Positions 1 to 5,328 of a stretch of 21,515 bases of DNA are shown here, piece by piece; position 1 is the first letter of the stretch; each line of letters begins with the position of its first letter. The translations under genes and the position numbers were made by a program. The notes below the pieces were generated by a model that saw nothing but the letters and a program-made list of their open reading frames with translations, had not been told where the DNA came from and searched no databases. The DNA is from a virus. The stretch spans positions 1 through 21,515 of IMG/VR virus record IMGVR_UViG_3300027911_000075. The stretch is one strand, 5' to 3'.

Positions 1-176
1 TGGGGGCCCCCTTGGGGGAGCTCATATCCGCCGGGGCGGTGGGTCTGGTGCACGTCCACAGCACCGGGCGCAACAGCCGGGAGGCCCGGCAGCGGCAGAT
101 GGCGGAGCAGGCCGTGGCCAAGCTGGTGGCCGATGGGCTCCTGCTGCAGTGCGGCGACTGGGTTCTGGGGGCCTGA
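1..176 (+). CDS. 3' end of an unidentified gene (partial, possible winged-helix C-terminus)
   Basis: An open frame enters from the left edge (codons in phase with position 3) and stops at TGA 174-176, giving the last 57 residues of a protein. The tail is rich in Arg, Gln, Ala and Leu and ends in LVADGLLLQ followed by GDWVLGA. A helix followed by a short two-strand 'wing' is typical of winged-helix DNA-binding ends, for example those of replication initiators or helicase loaders. That reading is inference from appearance only. The iteron array starts one base after the stop codon, which would suit a replication protein binding its own downstream repeats, but the body of the gene is outside the window. 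The function is not recognised. Confidence 0.6.
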   Translation, partial: GAPLGELISAGAVGLVHVHSTGRNSREARQRQMAEQAVAKLVADGLLLQCGDWVLGA

Positions 177-393
177 TGTCCCATTTCTTGTCCCATTTTC
201 ATGTCCCATTTCTTGTCCCATTTTTCGGCGAGCGCGCCATGTCCCATTTCTTGTCCCATTTCTTGTCCCATTCAGTCCCATTCGTGTCCCATTTATGGGA
301 CAGGCCTGTTTTTTGTCCCATTTCTTGTCCCATTTTCTGTCCCATTCGGCCCCCCCCTAAGGGGGGCCGGAATGGGACAGAGAAAATGGGACA
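177..393. repeat. Iteron-like array of TGTCCCATT (about 12 direct, 3 inverted copies)
   Basis: The 9-mer TGTCCCATT occurs at 177, 189, 202, 214, 240, 252, 264, 285, 314, 326 and 338, with a one-mismatch copy (AGTCCCATT) at 274. Inverted copies (AATGGGACA) start at 371 and 385, with a one-mismatch copy (TATGGGACA) at 294. Start-to-start spacing is mostly 12-13 bp, with a double-length step of 26 between 214 and 240. The copies at 285 and 294 make the palindrome TGTCCCATTTATGGGACA (285-302). Tandem 9-12 bp repeats next to replication genes are typical of iterons bound by an initiator protein; a cluster of operators is the alternative. The frames that stay open through this stretch are by-products of the repeat and have no ribosome-binding site. 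Confidence 0.85.
337..380. other. Long fold-back stem at the right end of the iteron array
   Basis: CTGTCCCATT (337-346) pairs perfectly with AATGGGACAG (371-380). The pairing continues through CGG/CCGG (one bulged G) and six C-G pairs to a five-base loop (CCTAA), about 19 bp in all. On the right strand the stem is followed by AGAAAATGGGACA rather than a T-tract, so it does not look like an ordinary rho-independent terminator for rightward transcription. It joins the last two direct iterons to the inverted ones. Possible roles are a cruciform in a replication origin, an operator, or an RNA hairpin in the leader of the operon starting at 432. Confidence 0.7.
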
Positions 394-431
394 TATGGAC
401 CGATCGGTATGGTGTTGTAAAGGAGCAACAG

Positions 432-575
432 ATGCTACGTATAGTTCTTGAGGTGGCGGTGGCCGCGGTCTTGGGGTTCCTGCTGGTTCTGTGCTTCGGG
501 GGGTTGCTGTTCCTTAACCCCTACGTGGTCGTGGTTGCTAGCTCGTTGGGGCTGGCGGCGTGGGGCTGGCTTTGA
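432..575 (+). CDS. Tiny hydrophobic membrane protein (47 aa)
   Basis: The ATG follows a good Shine-Dalgarno site (AAAGGAG, 419-425, spacing 6). The 47-residue product is almost entirely hydrophobic: a segment around residues 5-28 (VAVAAVLGFLLVLCFGGLLF) and a second around 31-46, so it probably spans the membrane twice as a hairpin. It opens the rightward operon downstream of the iteron array. Its TGA overlaps the TTG start of the next gene, so the two are probably translationally coupled. Two consecutive tiny membrane proteins could act as a holin-like pair, a superinfection-exclusion pair or a membrane anchor for replication. None of these can be decided from sequence, and no family was recognised. 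Confidence 0.6.
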   Translation: MLRIVLEVAVAAVLGFLLVLCFGGLLFLNPYVVVVASSLGLAAWGWL

Positions 576-691
576 GCGGGCTCTGGTTGGCGGTGGGGGC
601 GGGGGTCCTGGTTGTGGCGCTGGCGGTCCAGCCCCTGATCTGGATCCCGGTGGCGCTGGCTGTGGTGGCGGTGGCGTGGAGGCTGCGATGA
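572..691 (+). CDS. Second tiny membrane protein (39 aa, TTG start)
   Basis: The start is TTG inside the TTGA overlap with the preceding stop. No ATG exists in this frame and the gene's TGA (689-691) overlaps the next ATG in the same ATGA manner. The product is 39 residues, nearly all Val, Ala, Leu, Gly and Trp, with two hydrophobic stretches separated by a QP bend near residues 20-21, and it ends with a basic WRLR. This gives an inside-positive C-terminus after a membrane hairpin. It resembles its upstream neighbour in size and design, though not in sequence. The existence of the gene is inferred from the linked overlaps on both sides; the function is unknown. Confidence 0.5.
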   Translation: MSGLWLAVGAGVLVVALAVQPLIWIPVALAVVAVAWRLR

Positions 692-1023
692 TCCCGGCGC
701 TGGTCCGGGTTAGGGCTCCATCGGAGGGGACGGTGTCCGGGTTGCGGGTTGCGGTATCCTCCGGTGGATTGATCCATGGTCTACTGGTTGCGGAGGATGC
801 GGCTATCGGGCTCTTCGGCGCCCGGATCCCGTTCATCACAATCAGCACAAGGACGGCGCTGGCGATCCTCAGGGCGCAGGAGGCGGGCACGGCGGCCGCC
901 CCGTGGGCGCGATGGCTGGGCGCGCTCTTGGAGCTGCTCGACCCCGGCCACCTGCAGGCCGCCATGCAGGCGGACTATGATCGGGCGACGCTCGTCCTTT
1001 ACTTGATACGGGGTGCGCAATGA
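688..1023 (+). CDS. Hypothetical protein (111 aa)
   Basis: The ATG at 688 overlaps the previous TGA, and its own TGA overlaps the ATG of the VRR-NUC gene, so it lies in the middle of the coupled chain. The frame stays open further upstream, but the junction and the clear neighbouring gene favour this start. The 111-residue product begins with a beta-rich stretch (residues 1-55), followed by an Ala/Leu-rich helical half with LGALLELLDPGHL around residue 80. I do not recognise the family. Its position next to a nuclease and a helicase suggests a role in phage DNA metabolism, which is inference only. Confidence 0.65.
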   Translation: MIPALVRVRAPSEGTVSGLRVAVSSGGLIHGLLVAEDAAIGLFGARIPFITISTRTALAILRAQEAGTAAAPWARWLGALLELLDPGHLQAAMQADYDRATLVLYLIRGAQ

Positions 1024-1514
1024 GTACGTGGTGGCGTAGGGGGCCCAAGGAGGCCGTGCTGGAGAGCTGGGCGGCGGAGCGCGCCCGGGAGCTGGGTGGC
1101 CGGCTGGAGAAGCTCCCGCCGACGATGGGCGAGAAGCACCGCCCGGACCGGGTGTTCGTCCACCCGCGCCGGCCTGCGGCCTATCTGGAGCTCAAGCGCC
1201 AAGGGGAGACCGCGACCCTTGAGCAGGAGTTCGTCCTCACCCGGCTGCGCGCCGAGGGCTACGTGGCCGGGTGGGCGAACACCCGGGAGGGCGTGGAGGT
1301 CTTCCTCAAGGCCGCGATGAAGCCCCCGCTGGTCATGGCGCTCGGGATCTGGCAGGAGGCACTCAAGGATCGGGAGGTCGAGGATGACAAGAAACGGGTT
1401 CCTAGCGGGCGTCGGCGCCGGGGTGATAGTGGGAACGCTGCTCTCCTGGCTGGTATTGGAGCCTCGCCTGCGGTCGCTGGTGGGGTCGGCGGTAGCGACC
1501 GGGTGCCGCGCTGA
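1020..1514 (+). CDS. VRR-NUC domain nuclease
   Basis: The 164-aa product carries the VRR-NUC version of the PD-(D/E)XK nuclease fold in its first 105 residues: PD at 42-43 (Asp43), ELK at 57-59 (Glu57 and Lys59) and Gln69 in a following helix. This matches the family pattern of PD, then ExK after about 13 residues, then Gln. Stand-alone phage VRR-NUC proteins are usually 90-130 aa and commonly sit beside an SNF2-type helicase, as here; they are thought to act in recombination or processing of branched DNA. The last 45 residues are low-complexity (Gly, Arg, Ser) and overlap another frame with a convincing membrane segment (1384). The stop overlaps the helicase ATG by one base (TGATG), which supports this end. 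Confidence 0.85.
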   Translation: MSTWWRRGPKEAVLESWAAERARELGGRLEKLPPTMGEKHRPDRVFVHPRRPAAYLELKRQGETATLEQEFVLTRLRAEGYVAGWANTREGVEVFLKAAMKPPLVMALGIWQEALKDREVEDDKKRVPSGRRRRGDSGNAALLAGIGASPAVAGGVGGSDRVPR

Positions 1515-2953
1515 TGGCGACACCGTCGTCACGTACCGCCCTCTACCCTCACCAAGCTATCGCCTTGGAAAGGTGGATGGACCAGCCAAGGTTGGGGCTG
1601 GCGCTCCAGCCGGGGCTGGGCAAGACCCGCACGGTGCTGGAAGCCATACGGCTGTCGGTGGACGTCCGGCCGTGGCTCGTGGTGGCGCCCAAGCGGGTGG
1701 TGGCGACCGTGTGGCGGCAGGAGAACGAAAAGTGGGGGGCGCTGCCGCCGGGGGCCATCGTGGCGCTGGGGTCGGAGGACTTCCGGCTCGGGCTGGTGCC
1801 AAGGAAGCCCAGCCGGACCGATCCAAGCCCGAAGGGCCTTGAGCGGGGGTTCAAGGACCTTGCGGCCACGCGGGCGCACCTGAGGGCCGTTATCGAGGCC
1901 CACAGGGTGGTCGTGGTGTCGTGGGACTATGTGTTTTGGCTCGCTGCCGCCGTCGTGACCGCGCGCCCGGTCTTCGGGGGCCTCGTCCTCGACGAGTCCC
2001 ACTACGTCAAGGACCAAGGGACCCAGCGCTTCAAGGCGGTGCGCCGGTTGGCCGCCGGGTGCGTGATGCGGACCGCGCTCAACGGGACCCCGATCGCCAA
2101 CGGGTGGGAGGACACGTGGTCCCAGTCCTTCCTGCTGGATCTCGGCGAGACCTTTGGGCGGACACTGACCGATTTCCGGCGTCGGTTCCTGTCCGCCTAC
2201 GTGGATGAGCATAACCGGGTCAAGTACGGCGAGCCCTCACAGGCCCAGCGCGGGGAGCTGGAGGCGCTCTTCCCCAAGCTCTGGCTCCCCATGACCGCCA
2301 AGGGCTGGGTCGCGCTCCCGGACCTGATCGTCAACGACATCGTCGTCGAGCTCGATAGCGCGCCCATGGGGACCGCGAGCAGGCTCATGCGGGCCGCGCT
2401 CGCTGACCTGCCGGACGGAACGCAAGTGCTGCCCCCCAACGTGGCGGCGGGGATCGGCAAGGCCCTGCAGGTCTGTCAGGGCCGGGCCTACGTGGACGAC
2501 AAGGTCGTGGTGGTGCACAACGCCAAGCGGGACGCGCTCGCCGAGCTCTCGCAGGAGATCGAGGGCGGGGCGCTGGTCTTCTACGAGTACCGGCACGACA
2601 TGGACGCTATACGGCAGGCGCTGGGCGACCGGGTGGGCTTTATCGAGGACCCCGGCGCGCAGGGGGCGTGGCAGGCCGGGCGGGTCCAGTTCCTGGCCGC
2701 GCACCCGGCCTCGATGGCGGTCGGGCTGAACCTGCAGAGCCGGGGCAACACCGTGATCTGGTACGGGCTCACGTGGGACTCGTTCCTGTACCAGCAGGCC
2801 AACGCCCGGGTGCACCGGCTGGGCAACGAGCACCCGAGCGTGATCGTGCACCGTATCGTGAGCGCGCACCCCGTGGAGCGTATGCAGGCCCGCGCGCTGT
2901 TGGGGAAGATGAATCTACTTTCAGCCGTAATGGCACTCAAGGGGGAACTGTGA
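1514..2953 (+). CDS. SNF2/DEAD-type DNA helicase
   Basis: This 479-aa superfamily 2 ATPase has the helicase motifs in order: a Q-motif-like YPHQ near residue 11, Walker A PGLGKT at 33-38, motif Ia VVAPKRV near 56-62, motif II DESH at 160-163, and motif III NGTPIANG at 190-197. The C-terminal half contains ALVFYEY (motif IV-like), GLNLQSR (motif V) and QQANARVHRLG (motif VI, arginine finger). The DESH box and the QQANARxHRxG signature point to the SNF2-like branch common in phage genomes. It probably translocates on duplex DNA during replication or recombination alongside the VRR-NUC protein encoded just upstream. The start is set by the TGATG overlap. The length is complete for the phage form. 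Confidence 0.95.
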   Translation: MATPSSRTALYPHQAIALERWMDQPRLGLALQPGLGKTRTVLEAIRLSVDVRPWLVVAPKRVVATVWRQENEKWGALPPGAIVALGSEDFRLGLVPRKPSRTDPSPKGLERGFKDLAATRAHLRAVIEAHRVVVVSWDYVFWLAAAVVTARPVFGGLVLDESHYVKDQGTQRFKAVRRLAAGCVMRTALNGTPIANGWEDTWSQSFLLDLGETFGRTLTDFRRRFLSAYVDEHNRVKYGEPSQAQRGELEALFPKLWLPMTAKGWVALPDLIVNDIVVELDSAPMGTASRLMRAALADLPDGTQVLPPNVAAGIGKALQVCQGRAYVDDKVVVVHNAKRDALAELSQEIEGGALVFYEYRHDMDAIRQALGDRVGFIEDPGAQGAWQAGRVQFLAAHPASMAVGLNLQSRGNTVIWYGLTWDSFLYQQANARVHRLGNEHPSVIVHRIVSAHPVERMQARALLGKMNLLSAVMALKGEL

Positions 2954-3444
2954 GCGGAAACCTGATCACCCGCGTCCTGCGCGCGGAGCAGTCGTCGGAC
3001 CTGAGCGAGGACGCCGGGGACGTGGATGTCGTGCGCGCGGTCGGCGCGGCCGGACTACGGCGCCGGCTTGGGTCCTACCTGCCCCGGTTCCTTGCCAGCG
3101 ACGGCCGGGACTACCGGCAGACGATCATCGACACCGTGGCGGGCGCGCTCCGCTCGGAGTACCCGAAGCTCACCGAGACCCAGCGGGTGGCGGTGGCCAC
3201 GTGCGCCACCTACCTGTACCTGAAGCCCCGATGCCCGGCGTGCCATGGCCGGGGCTATGAGCTGATGCCGGACGCGCCGAAGCTCTCGGACGTCTTCTGC
3301 AGGGTATGCAACGGGAGCGGCCGCAACGCGACCGGGGAGGAGTTCAAAGAAATACGCCCAGCACTCGGCTGGGCGCAGAACCTCATCGAGCAGTCGGCCG
3401 AGCGCTACAGTGTAGCGGTCGGTCGAAAGCTCGGGCGGGACTAG
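2950..3444 (+). CDS. Zinc-finger protein resembling lambda Q antitermination protein
   Basis: The GTG start lies in the GTGA overlap with the helicase stop; the frame is open upstream only as a shadow of the helicase. The 164-aa product has two CxxCxGxG knuckles: CPACHGRG (Cys95, Cys98) and CRVCNGSG (Cys117, Cys120). They are preceded by a helical region and an ATCATYLYLKPR segment and followed by a helix ending at the C-terminus. Size, paired knuckles, spacing and flanking helices recall the Q-type antiterminators of lambdoid phages, which load on RNA polymerase at the late promoter. DnaJ-like zinc domains share the knuckles, so a general zinc-binding protein is the alternative. It is the last gene of the early rightward operon, a fitting place for a late regulator. 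Confidence 0.6.
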   Translation: MSGNLITRVLRAEQSSDLSEDAGDVDVVRAVGAAGLRRRLGSYLPRFLASDGRDYRQTIIDTVAGALRSEYPKLTETQRVAVATCATYLYLKPRCPACHGRGYELMPDAPKLSDVFCRVCNGSGRNATGEEFKEIRPALGWAQNLIEQSAERYSVAVGRKLGRD

Positions 3445-3445
3445 G

Positions 3446-3826
3446 TCACGCCCCGTCGTGTGCCCCCCGGGAGCGGGACACCCAGCTCCCGACCGCGGCG
3501 CTGAAGTCCGGGGCCAGAGTCGAGGTGCTCCGCGGCGGGCGCTTGAACATCTCCTCGGCCTCGCGGTCCCATACGTCGACGGGTATCGCGGTCTGGAGGT
3601 TGGTGCGCGAGCGCCCGGTCTCGAACTCAAAGAGCTCGTTCAGGAAGATCGCGACCGCGCGGGGATCGGTGAGGCCGTTCTCCGTGGTCGCAACCATGAG
3701 CTGGCTCACCAGCTCCAGCAACGTGGCCGCGTCCTGAAGCCCCTCGGCGAGGTGCGCCTCCGGGGTACGGTTGGCAACGAACTGGGCGGTGACTCGTGCG
3801 GTGGTGATGCGGCGAAATTCTTTCAT
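3446..3826 (-). CDS. Hypothetical protein (126 aa), last gene of leftward operon
   Basis: I chose the ATG at 3826, giving a start MKEFRRI, because AGGGGTAA lies just upstream and the preceding gene ends only four bases away; a longer version would overlap that gene heavily. The 126-residue product looks helical and acidic in the middle (LFEFETG, DREAEEMF) with a basic tail. No motif or family was recognised. Its TGA (3448-3446) faces the stop of the rightward Q-like gene with a single base between them and no hairpin terminator, so the two transcripts must run into each other or end elsewhere. Confidence 0.7.
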   Translation of the reverse strand: MKEFRRITTARVTAQFVANRTPEAHLAEGLQDAATLLELVSQLMVATTENGLTDPRAVAIFLNELFEFETGRSRTNLQTAIPVDVWDREAEEMFKRPPRSTSTLAPDFSAAVGSWVSRSRGAHDGA

Positions 3827-3830
3827 GTGC

Positions 3831-4022
3831 TTACCCCTGATGATGGGGCCATAGCGTGCGGCCCCGACGTGGTTCGTAGTCGCGATGTATGCGACCGATG
3901 TTGGCAAAGCTCTCCCGCTCGGCCGGGCTCATGTCCTCCACCAGCTTCGCGCCCGGTGTCCTGCGTACCTCGGCGAGCTCGCGCTCTACGGCGCGCTGGC
4001 TCGCCGCCTCGGCGCGGGTCAT
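3831..4022 (-). CDS. Hypothetical small protein (63 aa)
   Basis: The start is the ATG at 4022, which overlaps the stop of an 11-codon upstream reading frame (ATGA); AAGGTG precedes it by five bases. The product is 63 aa, highly charged and helical: an Arg/Glu/Ala-rich first half (AEAASQRAVERELAEVRR) and a second half containing DMSPAERESFANIGRIHRDYEP. No known domain was recognised. It belongs to the set of very small leftward genes. If the short upstream frame were joined to it by a frameshift the protein would be 11-12 residues longer, and a sequencing indel there cannot be excluded. Confidence 0.65.
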   Translation of the reverse strand: MTRAEAASQRAVERELAEVRRTPGAKLVEDMSPAERESFANIGRIHRDYEPRRGRTLWPHHQG

Positions 4023-4054
4023 GCCTGCACCTTGTCGCTGTCATAGATTGCCAT
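4019..4054 (-). CDS. Possible 11-codon leader peptide
   Basis: An ATG at 4054 sits six bases after a strong ribosome-binding site (AAAGGAC, reading leftward) and encodes MAIYDSDKVQA before TGA. The stop overlaps the ATG of the 63-aa gene. The ribosome-binding site is better than the one directly in front of that gene, so ribosomes probably load here and reinitiate downstream. It is either a coupling leader or the true N-terminus of the next gene split by an indel. Confidence 0.4.
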   Translation of the reverse strand: MAIYDSDKVQA

Positions 4055-4127
4055 GGTCTGTCCTTTTGTTATCGGTTGCCACTATTGGCGCCCGTGAGGC
4101 CCGCCTGTCACGCGGGCCCGGCTGGCG
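4055..4127 (-). promoter_or_regulatory. Intergenic linker D1: hairpin plus ribosome-binding site
   Basis: Read leftward, the upstream gene's stop begins the conserved TGACGCCAGCC. A stem follows, made by GGCCCGC (4098-4104) and GCGGGCC (4112-4118) with a seven-base loop. A stretch ACCGATAACAAAAGGA then supplies the Shine-Dalgarno for the leader at 4054. It shares CACTATTG with a CGCCCG-like run and the GGCTGGCGT end with linker D2, and the CCAGCC-hairpin-Shine-Dalgarno plan with linkers A, B and C. There is no T-tract after the hairpin, so it is unlikely to be a simple terminator. Confidence 0.6.
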
Positions 4128-4343
4128 TCAGTTCCTTTCGGCGTTCAGGACCGGATCGAGCTCAACGTGGCTCCCGAGCACGGCGTCGCAGGCCGCGACG
4201 ACCCGCTCGCAAAGCGTGAGCAGCTCGTCGAGGTCGTTGCACTGGTCTATATCGAACCGGGCCCACGACCCCACGTGCTTGGATCGGTCGATCATGGTCC
4301 GCGCTTGGAGCCGCAGGTCCCCGAGGTGGCTGCGACTAAGCAT
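4128..4343 (-). CDS. Hypothetical small protein (71 aa)
   Basis: The ATG at 4343 lies within the end of the preceding gene (8-nt overlap, ATGCTTAG), so it depends on translational coupling; the GGCGG upstream is only a weak ribosome-binding site. The 71-aa product looks all-helical with a Leu-rich core (LDELLTLCERVVAACDAVLG), two cysteines and a C-terminal ELDPVLNAERN. No known domain was recognised. The TGA stop is part of the conserved CCAGCC linker that follows. Confidence 0.65.
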   Translation of the reverse strand: MLSRSHLGDLRLQARTMIDRSKHVGSWARFDIDQCNDLDELLTLCERVVAACDAVLGSHVELDPVLNAERN

Positions 4344-4602
4344 GGTGACCGCCGGCTTCGATGATGCGCTTAATGTGGCGGTTCGCGTAGATCGCGGTGC
4401 GTGCGACCTGCGCCGCCGTGGTCGCGTCCGCGCAGGTCGAGTAGCGGGGCTTGGCCCAGCGACCCTCGGCGAGGTTCAGGATGCCCCACTGCAGTCCCTC
4501 GGGGGTCTCCTGCGCGTACACGCTCAAGGGGTAGATGTCCCCAACGGAGTGCTCCTGCAGTCCGCCGGTATTGTGGCCGTGGCCGGAATAGGTGATGTCC
4601 AT
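4336..4602 (-). CDS. Hypothetical small protein (88 aa)
   Basis: The ATG at 4602 has GAGGAG nine bases upstream. An ATG directly after the GAGGAGC is in another frame and too close to be used. The product begins MDITYSGHGHNTGG and has a YPLSVYAQETPEGLQWGILNLAEGRW region that looks like a small beta-rich fold, followed by a helix (ATTAAQVARTAIYANRHIK). No enzyme motif is visible, and the family was not recognised. It starts a two-gene unit with the 71-aa gene and is preceded by linker D2. Confidence 0.7.
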   Translation of the reverse strand: MDITYSGHGHNTGGLQEHSVGDIYPLSVYAQETPEGLQWGILNLAEGRWAKPRYSTCADATTAAQVARTAIYANRHIKRIIEAGGHHA

Positions 4603-4695
4603 GCTGTCATGCTCCTCGTTGTCGGTCGCACTATTGCGCCCGGTACAGGACCGATTCTGAACCGATCCTGTGGCTGGCGTAATACCGCATTTAGG
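4603..4695 (-). promoter_or_regulatory. Intergenic linker D2: hairpin plus ribosome-binding site
   Basis: On the leftward transcript ACAGGATCGGT (4671-4661) pairs with ATCGGTCCTGT (4655-4645) around a five-base loop. All 11 pairs form when G-U wobble is allowed at two positions; in the rightward sense those two positions are mismatches. This argues that the structure works as leftward RNA. It is preceded by ACGCCAGCC, as in the other linkers, and followed by CGACCGACAACGAGGAGC, the ribosome-binding site of the 88-aa gene. The upstream gene ends about 25 bases before the hairpin. Confidence 0.6.
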
Positions 4696-5061
4696 TTAGA
4701 AGTGGATCGTGACCCCCAGCTTGGTGTTGTGTTTGACCACGACCGCCTCGAACACGATGACCCCGCCCAAGTACGTGGTCCGCCACACGGGCGGCAGCAC
4801 GTCGGCGATGACGTAGGTGGCGACCGCCGCGCCCGCGAAGTAGGCCGTGATCTTGGCCTTGCTGGGGTGCGTGCCCAAGATCGGGTTCTGCTCGTACAGG
4901 TCCGGGCGCCCCGGCAGCTGCATGGTCTGGCTGTAGTCCGCCAGCTCGGTGGCGTACGCGCCCACCAGCAGCGCCCGATCTGTCGCGGTCCACTCGGCCG
5001 CGATGACGGGCAGGGTACAGCTTGCGTATACCGCGAGGAGTGCCAGCTTTAGCTTGCTCAT
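4696..5061 (-). CDS. Membrane or exported protein with NPILG motif (121 aa)
   Basis: The ATG at 5061 overlaps the preceding stop (ATGA) and has GGGAG nine bases upstream. The N-terminus (MSKLKLALLAVYASCTLPVIAAE) is a clear signal peptide or signal anchor with probable cleavage after AA near residues 21-22. Two further hydrophobic segments lie around residues 71-90 and 96-112. Between them is a loop with YEQNPILGTHPSK. Small phage and bacterial membrane proteins with a similar E-NPILG-HPS loop exist, but I know of no assigned function. It most likely sits in the inner membrane of the host, where it could affect envelope functions or superinfection. That role is inference. Confidence 0.75.
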   Translation of the reverse strand: MSKLKLALLAVYASCTLPVIAAEWTATDRALLVGAYATELADYSQTMQLPGRPDLYEQNPILGTHPSKAKITAYFAGAAVATYVIADVLPPVWRTTYLGGVIVFEAVVVKHNTKLGVTIHF

Positions 5062-5255
5062 TCTGTCAGCTCCCTAAAATTGACCCGCTCGCACAGGTCG
5101 TCGATAAGGTCGTCGGCCAGCACGTCGTGCTCGCCCCCGTTGGTCGCGATGTCCTCGATACGCGCGCTGTAGCGCCCCTCCTGAAGCAGGCGGAGCCCCG
5201 CGAGTATCGCGGCGACCTCCTCGGGGCTGAGCGCTGGCTTGTGTTGCCTTGGCAT
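5058..5255 (-). CDS. Hypothetical small protein (65 aa)
   Basis: I chose the ATG at 5255 because GAGGAG sits seven bases upstream, right at the end of linker A; the frame stays open further upstream only because it runs through the GC-rich linker. The 65-aa product is acidic: residues 9-25 (LSPEEVAAILAGLRLLQ) look like a helix, and the C-terminal half contains DIATNGGEHDVLADDLIDDLCERV. No domain was recognised. It forms a coupled pair with the membrane protein downstream (ATGA overlap). Confidence 0.7.
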   Translation of the reverse strand: MPRQHKPALSPEEVAAILAGLRLLQEGRYSARIEDIATNGGEHDVLADDLIDDLCERVNFRELTE

Positions 5256-5261
5256 GGTAGA

Positions 5262-5328
5262 GCTCCTCGTAATGGTGGCCGGGATGGCCCCCGCTCCTGC
5301 GCCCTCGTGGGCGCAGTGACTGGGGTCA
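5262..5328 (-). repeat. Intergenic linker A (67-bp repeat, 66/67 identical to linker C)
   Basis: Read leftward it starts with the stop codon of the 67-aa gene in TGACCCCAGTCA, then an 8-bp perfect stem CTGCGCCC/GGGCGCAG with a four-base loop, then GCGGGGGCCATCCCGGCCACC, then ATTACGAGGAGC, the ribosome-binding site of the 65-aa gene. By direct comparison it matches 6154-6220 except at one base (5319 against 6211). Linker B shares the stem part. Confidence 0.85.

Noticed and set aside
177-393. CRISPR-like array
   Set aside because: The repeat unit is only 9-13 bp with no spacers of constant length and no cas genes. Iterons explain it better.
133-575. Open frames of 75-124 residues across the iteron array
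   Set aside because: They consist of the translated repeat (SHFLSHF, VPFLVPF patterns), have no ribosome-binding site and conflict with one another. Only the last 47 codons of one of them form a credible gene.
1384-1842. Full 152-codon frame as a separate gene
   Set aside because: Beyond about codon 45 it is a Gly/Ala-rich shadow of the helicase. Only its first part is interesting, and that is kept as a finding.
3889-5052. Rightward 387-codon open frame
   Set aside because: It lies opposite several small leftward genes that have ribosome-binding sites and matching overlaps. Its composition (Arg, Ser, Ala) is that of an antisense shadow in GC-rich DNA.
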